Assembly (NCBI GenBank): GCA_964650405.1 | Contig: CAZYTO010000126.1 | Location: 1-15,510, forward strand | Length of the DNA: 15,510 nucleotides | Reading direction: 5' to 3' | Source of the DNA: CAZYTO01 sp964650405 | GTDB lineage: Bacteria > Acidobacteriota > Thermoanaerobaculia > Gp7-AA8 | Part shown: one piece after another, positions 6,763-14,600 of the stretch | Numbering within the stretch: the first letter of the stretch is position 1 | How the letters are laid out: each line of letters opens with the position of its first letter | Notes under the pieces: model-generated | Told to the model about the DNA's origin: nothing | Database searches by the model: none | The model's input: the letters and a program-made list of their open reading frames with translations, nothing else | Position numbers and translations under genes: made by a program

Positions 6763-7251
6763 CTAATCCGCGCGCATGGCGACGGTGCGGGAAAGCCGGT
6801 CGGCGAGCGAGCGGCGGGAGGGGAGCAGTCCGAGCAGGAAGCCCAGACCGCCGGTGGCCAGCGACAGGTAGAGGGCGAGCCAGCGCACGGCGGCGTCGCG
6901 CAGGGAGACGGCGGCGGCACGACTGCTGACGATGCGCACGTCGAAGATGGCGCCGCCGATGGTCCGTCCCCACAGCATCCAGGTGCCGACAAAGTAGTAG
7001 AACGAGATCATGACTACGAATCCCACCAGCGCCGCCAGTGCCAGCGCGGGAAGAGGTGACGGCAGCAGCGGCAGCAGGGCAGCGGTCAGCGCGGCGAAGA
7101 GGGAGAGATCGACGAGCAGCGCGAAGGTACGGCGGAGGAGGGGGGCACGTCCCGGTCCGGAGCGGGAGTCGTCGATCACGGGCACAGGCACCGCAACCGG
7201 CGGCGTCCCGAATGACACCGGCTCCAGCTCGATCTCGTCAAATCGCGGCAT
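6763..7251 (-). CDS. RDD-family membrane protein
   Basis: A small integral membrane protein of about 162 residues. After a soluble N-terminus (MPRFDEIELEPVSFG) comes the RDD signature: RRTFALLVDLSLFAAL (Arg and Asp in helix 1), a second hydrophobic stretch with FVVMISFYYFVGTWMLWGRTIGG, the IFDVRIVSS strand, DAAVRWLALYLS, and the closing RRSLADRLSRT motif that holds the second conserved Asp. The molecular role of RDD proteins is mostly unknown; some act in ion transport. ATG 7251 is preferred over the GTG at 7254 because GGGAGGG (7256-7262) lies 4 nt before the ATG. It lies downstream of the TPR gene on the same strand with an 83-nt gap, so the two may be co-transcribed. Confidence 0.85.
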   Translation of the reverse strand: MPRFDEIELEPVSFGTPPVAVPVPVIDDSRSGPGRAPLLRRTFALLVDLSLFAALTAALLPLLPSPLPALALAALVGFVVMISFYYFVGTWMLWGRTIGGAIFDVRIVSSRAAAVSLRDAAVRWLALYLSLATGGLGFLLGLLPSRRSLADRLSRTVAMRAD

Positions 7252-7334
7252 CACGCCCTCCCGTCACGACCGTCAGATTAGCACACGGTCATGGTCACTC
7301 CAGCGCCCAGGCCACGGTCACGCCGCGAGCTCGC

Positions 7335-9689
7335 CTACGACACCTTCCGCACCGGCAGGTACTTCACGTAGATCTTGTAGAGCAGATCCTTCGGCGTTCC
7401 TTTGGGCTGGGCATTGTAGCGGGCGGCGAGGTCGCGGCTCCGTTTGGCCAGCTCGTCGTTCGGATTGGCCTTGAGCACTTCCTCGAACTGCGTGATCGCG
7501 TCCGGGAGGCGTTCTTCGCCCAGCGCGGCGGCACCGAGGTTGAAGTGCGCGTCGCTGATCATCTGGCGGATGTTCTGGTTCTGCGGATCCTGCTGGAGGA
7601 GCGGTTCGAGATTCAGGATCGCGTCCTGGTACTTCGCTTCCTTGAACAGCGCCTTCGCGCCCTCGAGCTTCTGCGCCTGCTGCGCGGCCTGCGCGTAGAG
7701 CGTCTGCATTTCCACGGGGAGCGGTTTCACCCGTGTGGCGAGGTCCCACGTCTTCTTCGCGCCTTCGTAGTCGTGGCTGTCGTAGGCCGTCTTGCCGTTG
7801 GCGATGTTCTCCTGGTAGTAGACCGCGGCCGGCCTGCCGTCGATCATCTCCGAGGCCTGCTGCTTGCGGTGCTGCAGGTCGGAGATCATGACCACGGCCT
7901 TGTCGTGCATCGGGTCTTCGAGCTTGATGTCCTGCAGCATGCCGATGGCCTGGTCGAACTTCCCCTTCTTGGCCAGTTGCTCGGCCTGTTTGAACATGGC
8001 CTGCGTCGCGGCCGGGTCGATGGCCGGCTTGGCGAAGAACTTCGAGTAGGCGAAATATCCCCCGCCGGCCAGGACGACGACGGCGAGGATGGTCGCCACC
8101 AGCGTCATCGGGGAGCGCCTCTGCGCCGATGCCGCCGGCGCGGCCTTCGTCTTGGCCGTCGTCTTCCCCTTGGCCGGCGCTGGTACAGGTGCCGGCACGG
8201 CGGAAGGATCCGGCGGCCTCAGGATGTCGTCGTAGCCGCCGCCCAGGTCCTCGTCGAAGAGATCGCCTTTGGACGACGGCGGGACGAACGGCGATTCGAA
8301 GGCGGAGGCGCCCCCTTCCGTGGCCGTGCTGTTGATCCGATCGAGGCCTTCCTGGGCGGCCATGTTCCCCGGATCGACGCGGAGCGCTTCGAGGAACTTC
8401 GAGCGTGCGGTGTCCGTGTCGTTGCGCTCGAGCGCGGCCGTTCCGGCGGCGACGATCGTCTCCACGCGCGACTCGATCTCGCGCCGCTTGACCTTGGCGC
8501 GCTCGATCCGTTCCGAGGCCTGCTCGTTGGTGACGTCGATGAGGAAGATGCGCGACCAGAGGTCGATGGCCTTCAGGTAGTCGCTGCTCTCCGCGGCCCG
8601 ATCCCCCTCGGCCAGGTACTGATCGATCTTGTGCTGGTCTTCGGCGCTCATCTCCGAGGGCGCGGTGGCGAAATCGAACGTACGAGGGCCGCCGGCAACC
8701 GGGGCGGAGGACGGTGCCGACGGCGCGCCGAACGACGACGGGGAGTCGAAGGAGAAGCTGGAGGCGGGAGCAGCAGGCGCGTCGAACGAAAAGCCGCTGC
8801 CCGGTGCCTGTGCCGGCGGTGCGGCCGGCTTCGGCGACTCGAAGGAGAAGTTCGACAGCGCGTCACCGCCGCCGCTGCGGGGCGGCGCGGAGGGGGAGTC
8901 GAACGAGAAGCCGCCGAACGGTGCCTCGTTCGCCGGCGGTGCGGCCGGTTTGGGTGGAGCGGGCGCGTCGAACGAAAAGCCGCCGCTCGGCGCCTGCGCT
9001 GCCGGCCTCTCCTCTTCGAACGTGAAGCCGAAGTCGGCGGCCTGCGCGGTACTCCGTCCGGACGGCGCGGCCTTGGGCGTATCGACGACGAACGACGGCG
9101 AGGGGGCGTCGAAACTGAACGAAGAGGCCGGTGCGGCTGCCGGCCCGCCGCCGGCGATCATCTGCTCGATGCGCTTGAGCGCTGGGTGATCGGGATCGAG
9201 GGCGCGGGCCTTCTCCAGGTCCGTCCGCGCCGCGGCGAGGTTCTTGTTGCCGAGGTGCTGCTCGCATTTGCGTGCGAACTGCTCGACGAACGGCCCCGCT
9301 TCCATCTTCTCGCGGGCCTGCTCGTTGAGGATGCGCGCCTCGTCGTTCATCAGGTCGTTGGTGAGGATCTCTGTGGTGAGGTTGATGGCGCGCTGGAAGT
9401 CGCGCGAGGCCATGGCCCGCCGGGCCTCGGTCATCAGGTCCGACGCGCCGGGGATCGGCGCCGCGGGTCCGAGCTTGTCGACATCGATCGGGAGCTGCGG
9501 GTTGCGGCTCTTCTCAAGCAGCTTGCGGGCCGGATCGAACTGCGGATCCATGCGCAGGATGAGACCGCATCCGGCGACGACCTCTTCCGTGCGGCCCTGC
9601 TTGTACAACGCCAGCGTCTGCTGGAACGTCGACAGCACACGCTCCTTCACGGCAGGCGACAGCGATTCATTGCCGAGGTAGGTGCTCAT
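7335..9689 (-). CDS. TPR protein with FSFD-repeat linker and one membrane segment
   Basis: A 784-residue protein of unknown function. The N-terminal 170 or so residues are helical TPR-like repeats (ALYKQGRTEEVVAGCGLILRMDP, ATREILTNDLMNDEA-like units). About residues 185-320 are a Pro/Ala/Ser-rich linker holding seven short units: FSFDAP, FTFEEE, FSFDAP, FSFDSP, FSFESP, FSFDAP, FSFDSP. More TPRs follow (AIDLWSRIFLIDVTNEQA; DTARSKFLEALRVDPGNMAA), then a Lys/Ala/Pro stretch, one membrane helix near residues 528-550 (LVATILAVVVLAGGGYFAY), and a C-terminal TPR domain (ALFKEAKYQDAILNLEPLLQQDPQN). The cytoplasmic N-terminus and outside C-terminus are inferred. ATG 9689 (MSTYLGN) is preferred; the extension to 9830 is translated repeat D. 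A TATAAT box lies 10 nt before the ATG. Confidence 0.87.
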   Translation of the reverse strand: MSTYLGNESLSPAVKERVLSTFQQTLALYKQGRTEEVVAGCGLILRMDPQFDPARKLLEKSRNPQLPIDVDKLGPAAPIPGASDLMTEARRAMASRDFQRAINLTTEILTNDLMNDEARILNEQAREKMEAGPFVEQFARKCEQHLGNKNLAAARTDLEKARALDPDHPALKRIEQMIAGGGPAAAPASSFSFDAPSPSFVVDTPKAAPSGRSTAQAADFGFTFEEERPAAQAPSGGFSFDAPAPPKPAAPPANEAPFGGFSFDSPSAPPRSGGGDALSNFSFESPKPAAPPAQAPGSGFSFDAPAAPASSFSFDSPSSFGAPSAPSSAPVAGGPRTFDFATAPSEMSAEDQHKIDQYLAEGDRAAESSDYLKAIDLWSRIFLIDVTNEQASERIERAKVKRREIESRVETIVAAGTAALERNDTDTARSKFLEALRVDPGNMAAQEGLDRINSTATEGGASAFESPFVPPSSKGDLFDEDLGGGYDDILRPPDPSAVPAPVPAPAKGKTTAKTKAAPAASAQRRSPMTLVATILAVVVLAGGGYFAYSKFFAKPAIDPAATQAMFKQAEQLAKKGKFDQAIGMLQDIKLEDPMHDKAVVMISDLQHRKQQASEMIDGRPAAVYYQENIANGKTAYDSHDYEGAKKTWDLATRVKPLPVEMQTLYAQAAQQAQKLEGAKALFKEAKYQDAILNLEPLLQQDPQNQNIRQMISDAHFNLGAAALGEERLPDAITQFEEVLKANPNDELAKRSRDLAARYNAQPKGTPKDLLYKIYVKYLPVRKVS

Positions 9690-9699
9690 TTTCGCGGGG

Positions 9700-9705
9700 A
9701 TTATA
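9700..9705 (-). promoter_or_regulatory. Candidate -10 box for the TPR gene (TATAAT)
   Basis: A perfect TATAAT on the minus strand ends 10 nt before ATG 9689 and directly follows the left arm of repeat D. Transcription would begin about 3-4 nt before the ATG, so the message would be nearly leaderless; no Shine-Dalgarno sequence is present. No clear TTGACA-like -35 box is seen; the -35 area is inside the heptamer arm. Confidence 0.45.
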
Positions 9706-9797
9706 CGGCGAGCGGGTCGCGGCGAGCGGCCGAGCGGGAGAAAGGACCGCCTATCCTCGCGCTCCTCCTGCTCGCTGCTCGCCGCTTCCCGCTCGCC
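9706..9797. repeat. Heptamer-built inverted repeat D (CGAGCGG type)
   Basis: This repeat fills the gap between the divergent TPR gene and ridA. Left arm heptamers from 9706: CGGCGAG, CGGGTCG, CGGCGAG, CGGCCGA. Right arm heptamers from 9770: GCTCGCT, GCTCGCC, GCTTCCC, GCTCGCC, preceded by TCCTCCT. Positions 9706-9727 and 9777-9798 are reverse complements at 20 of 22 positions. The TATAAT box on the minus strand and the TATACT box on the plus strand lie just outside the two arms, so the arms take the place of both -35 regions. Confidence 0.82.
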
Positions 9798-9801
9798 GAC
9801 A

Positions 9802-9807
9802 TATACT
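9802..9807 (+). promoter_or_regulatory. Candidate -10 box for ridA (TATACT)
   Basis: TATACT (5 of 6 matches) sits just outside the right arm of repeat D, 25 nt before ATG 9833. Unlike the other promoters here, it would give a short leader with a Shine-Dalgarno-like AAAGGAAG (9817-9824). No TTGACA-like -35 box is visible. Confidence 0.4.
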
Positions 9808-9832
9808 GCGCGCCCGAAAGGAAGACCCATCG

Positions 9833-10210
9833 ATGCAAGTCATTGCCACTGACGGCGCTCCGAAGGCCATCGGCCCGTATTCGCAGGCCATCCGCGTGGG
9901 CGACTGGCTCTACACCTCCGGCCAGGTCGCGCTCGATCCGGCCACGGGCGAGCTGGCCGGCCCCGACTTCGCCGCCCAGGCCCGCCGCGTGTTCGAGAAC
10001 CTCAAGGCCGTCCTCGGCGCCGCGAACATGACCTTCACCAACGTGGTCAAGGCCACCGTCTATCTCACCGACATGGCCAACTTCCAGACCCTCAACGGGA
10101 TCTATACCGAGTACATGGGCGACCACAAGCCGAGCCGGACCACGGTGGCCGTCTCCGCACTCCCGAAGAACGCCCTGGTCGAGATCGACTTCGTGGCGAC
10201 GACGGCCTGA
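9833..10210 (+). CDS. ridA: RidA-family enamine/imine deaminase
   Basis: A 125-residue member of the RidA (YjgF/YER057c/UK114) family, full length. These small trimeric cytosolic proteins hydrolyse reactive enamines and imines made by PLP enzymes such as threonine dehydratase. Family landmarks are the opening APKAIGPYSQAI, LYTSGQVALDP, the NVVKATVYLTDMANF block, and SRTTVAVSALPKNALVEIDFVA at the end. Arg102 corresponds to the catalytic Arg105 of RidA and Glu117 to Glu120, so an active deaminase is expected. It stands alone, divergent from the TPR gene, with AAAGGAAG about 10 nt before the ATG. Its neighbours give no clue to a special substrate. Confidence 0.96.
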   Translation: MQVIATDGAPKAIGPYSQAIRVGDWLYTSGQVALDPATGELAGPDFAAQARRVFENLKAVLGAANMTFTNVVKATVYLTDMANFQTLNGIYTEYMGDHKPSRTTVAVSALPKNALVEIDFVATTA

Positions 10211-10232
10211 CGCTATATATTTAACGGACTCT

Positions 10233-10263
10233 CCGGGCACGTCGCGATTGGACGATAACCCGG
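10233..10263 (+). terminator. Two-step hairpin after ridA (terminator or leader structure)
   Basis: A broken inverted repeat: CCGGG (10233-10237) pairs with CCCGG (10259-10263), and inside it CGTC (10240-10243) pairs with GACG (10251-10254) around a 7-nt loop. It lies 23 nt after the ridA stop and 28 nt before the protease ATG. No T-run follows, so intrinsic termination is doubtful. A second small stem (GTAGA 10277-10281 with TCTAC 10286-10290) ends 1 nt before ATG 10292. The rest of the gap holds only an AT-rich patch (10214-10224). Confidence 0.25.
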
Positions 10264-10291
10264 CACCTCGGTTGCAGTAGAGCCGTCTACC

Positions 10292-11557
10292 ATGCGCCCC
10301 CGCCTCCGGTTGCTGCTCCTCGGGTTTCTCGCCGTCGCCCTGCCGGCCTCTGCCGCCACGCGGCTCACCTATGACATGGGAGGCGGCCGGACGGTCACCG
10401 TCGCCTGGCCGGTCAGCGCATTCCCCCTCAAGTTCGCTATCGACAGCCGCCTGGCCGGGTCGATTCCGACGGCGAAACAGCTCGTCGAGAATGCCGAGGG
10501 GGAGTGGAGCTCCGTGCCGGACAGCATCGTCACCTTCGCGCCGCTGGCCGTCGAGAGCGGTCTCCACGCCGGGATCGATCGCCGCAACACCATCACCGTG
10601 GCGGACGGTCTCTTCGCCGACCAGAAGTGCCTCGCCTTCACCACGCCGGTCCATGACGACGCCGGGAACCTCATCGACGCCGACATCCAGATCGATGCCT
10701 CGCTCCCGACGAGCAATTACAACCTGCAGGAGCTCGTCGCGCACGAGCTGGGCCACGCTCTGGGACTCGATCACTCGGCCGTGTTGAGCGCCACGATGTA
10801 CCCGTGGATCGCCCCGAACGTGACCACGCCGCTGGACAGCGATGACCGGATCGCCATTGCCACGATCTATCCGCGGAGCGAGACGGGCGCCACGCTCCAG
10901 GGTCACATCAGCGGCGTGGATGGGGCCATCTTTGCCGCGCAGGTCGTGGCCGTGAACGCGGACGGTGCGCCCGTGGCCACCGGTCTCAGCGACCAGAACG
11001 GCGACTTCCTGCTCAAGGGCGTGCCGGCAGGGGACTACCGCGTCTACGCCGAGCCGCTGGACGGGCCCGTGGCCATCAACAACCTGACCGGCATCTGGCG
11101 CAGCGCCAAGGGGACGCCGTTTCCGACCCAGTTCGCCGCGGACGGCCAGCCGTTGCACGTCGAGAGCGGCAGGATCTACGGCAATCTGACGGTCACGACT
11201 CAGGGTGCCGTTACGCTCAATCCGCAGACCATCGGCCTCGCCGCGGCCGGCTCTCCCGACCTGAAGCTCAGCGCTTCACCTGTCTCCGTTCACGCAGGCA
11301 TGACCACCCAGATCGCCGTCGGCGGCGCGGGTCTCGGCAGCGGCACGACGTTCGAGGTGCTGAACCCGTCGTTCCACCGCACCGGCGACTTCACGTACGG
11401 TCCGAGCTACGCCGAGGCCACGTTCCGGATCGACCCCGGCGTAACGGCGGGGAGCGCCGTGATCCTCGTCCACGCCGGCCACGACCTCGCCGCGCTCACG
11501 GGCGCCCTGCGCATCGAAGGCGGCGGCCTCGCGCATCCGCGCGCGGCCGGCAAGTAA
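10292..11557 (+). CDS. Secreted matrixin-like zinc metalloprotease
   Basis: A 421-residue exported protein. Residues 1-22 form a signal peptide (MRPRLRLLLLGFLAVALPASAA) with an AxA-type cleavage site. The catalytic domain runs to about residue 195 and has the extended zinc motif HELGHALGLDH (His151, Glu152, His155, His161) and a Met-turn at Met169 (SATMYPW), as in matrixin (M10) peptidases. No cysteine-switch propeptide is evident. About residues 200-260 (GHISGVDGAIFAAQVVAV...DQNGDFLLKGVPAGDYRVYAEP) are a carboxypeptidase-regulatory-like or CnaB-type beta-sandwich. The last 100 residues (SASPVSVHAGMTTQIAVGGAGL) resemble an IPT/TIG-like fold. Substrate and final location are unknown. It faces the minus-strand transglutaminase gene; no operon partner is visible. 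Confidence 0.88.
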   Translation: MRPRLRLLLLGFLAVALPASAATRLTYDMGGGRTVTVAWPVSAFPLKFAIDSRLAGSIPTAKQLVENAEGEWSSVPDSIVTFAPLAVESGLHAGIDRRNTITVADGLFADQKCLAFTTPVHDDAGNLIDADIQIDASLPTSNYNLQELVAHELGHALGLDHSAVLSATMYPWIAPNVTTPLDSDDRIAIATIYPRSETGATLQGHISGVDGAIFAAQVVAVNADGAPVATGLSDQNGDFLLKGVPAGDYRVYAEPLDGPVAINNLTGIWRSAKGTPFPTQFAADGQPLHVESGRIYGNLTVTTQGAVTLNPQTIGLAAAGSPDLKLSASPVSVHAGMTTQIAVGGAGLGSGTTFEVLNPSFHRTGDFTYGPSYAEATFRIDPGVTAGSAVILVHAGHDLAALTGALRIEGGGLAHPRAAGK

Positions 11558-11560
11558 CAA

Positions 11561-11610
11561 AGACTGAAAGACTGGAGGCTGATCCCTCCTGCCTATCCCT
11601 TCAGCCTTCC
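11561..11610. repeat. Weak inverted repeat between convergent genes
   Basis: This sits in the 84-nt gap between the protease stop and the transglutaminase stop. AGGCTGA (11576-11582) pairs with TCAGCCT (11601-11607) over an 18-nt loop, and GACTG is repeated at 11562 and 11570. The purine-rich then pyrimidine-rich layout resembles repeats A, B and D, but the 7-nt period is poor here. It may be a decayed member of that group or a bidirectional terminator without a T-run. Confidence 0.35.
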
Positions 11611-11641
11611 AACACCTACCCTTCCGGCTCTGCCAGGCCGG

Positions 11642-14600
11642 TCACTTCAGGTTCTTGAGCCGCTTCTGGGCGAGGACGTACGTGCTGCCGTTGAGTGTGT
11701 CCTTAGGCTTCTCCACGCGGTGGTAGGCAGCAGCGGCCGCGTCGGTCGCGCCGTAGTCCTCGGCGATGCGTCCGAGTACGTACCAGTCGTGCGGCGCCGG
11801 GTCGTCGCGGCCGGCGTCGTCCATGGACCGCAGCAGCGCATCGCGCGCCTCGAGCGTCTTGCCCGTCTCCGCGTAGAGGGTGGCCAGGGTGTGCAGCGCG
11901 GCAGCGCCGCTGTTGGGAAGCGCGGTGGCGCGGCGCGCATCCTCCAGGGCCGTCTCCAGGCTTTTGGTGGCGCCGATGAACAGCGCGTTCCAGGCGGCGT
12001 TGTTGTAATCGCCGGCATTCGCGGTCGTGCCGTCGATCAGCTTCCGGTACCACGACTCGCACTTCGAGTAGTCGCCGGAGCGGAGCGCGCTCTGGGCGAG
12101 CATGCGCAGGGCGTCCGGATCGTTCGGCAGCTTGGTGAGGCGGTCGCCGGCGAGCTGGTCGGCGTCCGTGCGCTTGTCCTGCTCGTAGAGCGCCGTGGCC
12201 AGGAAGCCGAAGGCCTCGACGGAGTCGGGATACACGGTGCGGAGGCGGCGGGCGACCGGTTCCAGCTCCGTCCACTGCTTCGAGCCGGCGTAGGCCAGTG
12301 CCAGCGCGGAGTCGACGGCATTCTGCCGTTCGCCGGTCAACGTGGCGCGCGAGCCGGTGAGGATCGGCAGCGAGGTGGTGAGGAACGGTGCGCGAAGCAT
12401 CAGCGCCGCCGCGGCAACCTTCTCCTCGTCGACCGTCGCGCTCTGCTTCCCCTTCGCCCACAGTTTCGCGAAGGGAGAGCCTGACAGAGGATCGTCGCCG
12501 TTGCCGGAGGAAACATCCTCGCGCGCCCAGTTCAGCCAGCGGCGCGCCTTCTCCGTATCACCGGCCTGGGCGAACTTGAGCGCCCGGAAGCCGACGAGCT
12601 CAGGGAGGCGGTTGTAACCGCTGACGCGGTACTTGTTGCCTTCCTTGACGACGTAGATGGCGTCGCTGCCCTCGGCGCTCTGGTTGCGCATCTTGATGCG
12701 GTACCCGGTGGCGTCGTCGCCCTCGGGGACGAACTGCAGCCCGGCGAAGGTCATGTCGATGACGAACGCCAGCGGGGTGTTGTCGTGATTGAGCTGCACG
12801 CGCAGCGCGCTCAGCGAGGCCGTCGGGGCGTCCTCGTCGTTGTCGTAGTTCAGGAGCGACTGCACGTCCGACGCGAAGTACTTGCCTACGGCATGAAGGT
12901 CCGCGTTGAGGAAGACCTCGGCGAACATTTTCTGCACGGTGCCCTTCGGGTCGTCATCGGGGATGGCTGCAGCGTCGATCTTCCTGGCCTTGCGCAGCAG
13001 GTCGACCTGCCCGCGCAGCTCGGTGGCCTTCGGCGAGGTCTGGGCCGCCTGCTCCAGCAGGTCGGCGGCGTGCGTGTACAGCCGCAGAGTGGCCAGCGTG
13101 CCTCCGGCCGCTTCCATGATCTTGCGCCGCTGATTCTGATCGAGCGCATTCAGGGCCCGCATGGCCCCCGGCGTTCCTTCCAGCGCTGCAGCGGCGACGA
13201 CGGTGCCAAGGTCGCGCTGATCCGCGTCCTTCACCTTCTTAGCCAGGTCGCGCATGTCCGCGAAACGCCCTGCGTTGGCCAGCGCCAGCAGGAGGTCTCC
13301 CTGAAAGCGCTCGTCCTTGAGGTCCTCGGCGATGCCCTGATACTCGGCGATGGCCAGGTCCGTCCGGGCGCCGCGCCCGAAGATCGAGCCGTCGTCACCC
13401 ACCTCGTAGAGCTTGGCCAGCTCCACGCGGGCGCCGATCTGCTCGTCCTTCGGCGCCAGCTCCCTGGCCTTCTTCAGCGCGGCGATGGCACCCTCCCGGT
13501 CGAAGCCCTTGTGGAAGCGGCGGCCGAAGAGATCGTGCTCGAGTACCAGCCCGTCGATGTACCAGCCGCGCGGGTACTGGGGCTCGATCTCGATGCCCTT
13601 CTTCATCTCCTCGCGGGCCGCGTCGCCCATGCCGCCGGCGAGCAGCGAGCGGGCCACGTCGGCGTGATGGCGCGCTTCCTTCGGGTGGGCGACCGTGAGC
13701 TTGCGGAACTCGGCCAGCGCCCCGCCGATGTCTCCGGCGTTGAGCTTCGCCTCGCCGACGGCGTCGAAGCCGATGAGCACCGGCTTGCCGTCGCCCAGCT
13801 CCTTCACCGCCTTCCGCGTCGCTTCGAATTCCGCGCCGGTGAGGCGGCGCTTGCCGCTGTCGTACTTCATCGTGACGAGCACGACGCCGTCCGGCTGCTG
13901 CTTGTACTCCCTCGTCAGCGTCCCGGTGCCGACCTTCGCCGTCTCATTGGCCGGGAGCGGGCGGGCCGTGAACCCGGCCGGCGGCACGATCCGGTAGTGC
14001 CACTCCTTCTCGTACGGCATCTGGAAGACGAAGTCGTGCTCGCGCTTGCGGTGCTTCGGGTGCGTCGACGTGGCCTGCGGATCGTCTTCGTCGTCCGTGG
14101 CGTCGCGCAACGGCCAGGGGAGGCTCTCCACGAGCGCCACGGGGAAGATGGCCACGACGGCTTCGCCGTCCTGGGTGGGGCCGCGGCCGGCCTCGGCGAT
14201 GTCCAGGGTGAGATCGAACGGCTTACTCAGGTCGTGTAGATCCGTCGTCGACACGTCGTTGAGCTTCTTGGCCATGTAGTGGCCCTTGACGTAGTTCTCC
14301 ATCGCGTCGCGATACCGCTTGCGGTCGCTCTGGGCGTAGAAGCGGCGGGCGAAGGAATCGGCCGCGCCCGAGGCTTCGGTCACTTCCGTGACGGCCGCCT
14401 TGCCTTCCTCGACCATGTTGAACGTGCGCGTCTCGACGATGTGGTTGACCGGGGCGTCGGAGACGGGAGCCGCGACGAGGGCAGTCGTCTTCGGCGCGGC
14501 GATGAGGCCGTGCCGTCCCTGATCCATCACCGGCAGCTCGCCCGCGCGCGCGAATTCATCAGTTGGATCGATCCAGAGAGGCCTCTCGCCGTCGACAACC

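Noticed and set aside
7255..7334. Possible operator: CACGGTCA occurs twice in the gap between the RDD and TPR genes
   Set aside because: Short, irregularly spaced matches in an 80-nt GC-rich gap; not enough to support a site. I see nothing else in this gap.
9690..9830. 47-residue N-terminal extension of the TPR protein
   Set aside because: It is translated repeat D and would run across the candidate TATAAT box; ATG 9689 gives a sensible start.
7038..10031. 997-codon plus-strand open frame
   Set aside because: It lies antisense to the RDD and TPR genes and overlaps ridA; its product is Arg/Gly/Val-rich with no domain, typical of a shadow frame in GC-rich DNA, while the minus frames have clear TPR and RDD features.
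9701..11158. 485-codon minus-strand frame opposite ridA and the metalloprotease
   Set aside because: Antisense to two well-supported genes and crosses repeat D; no domain.
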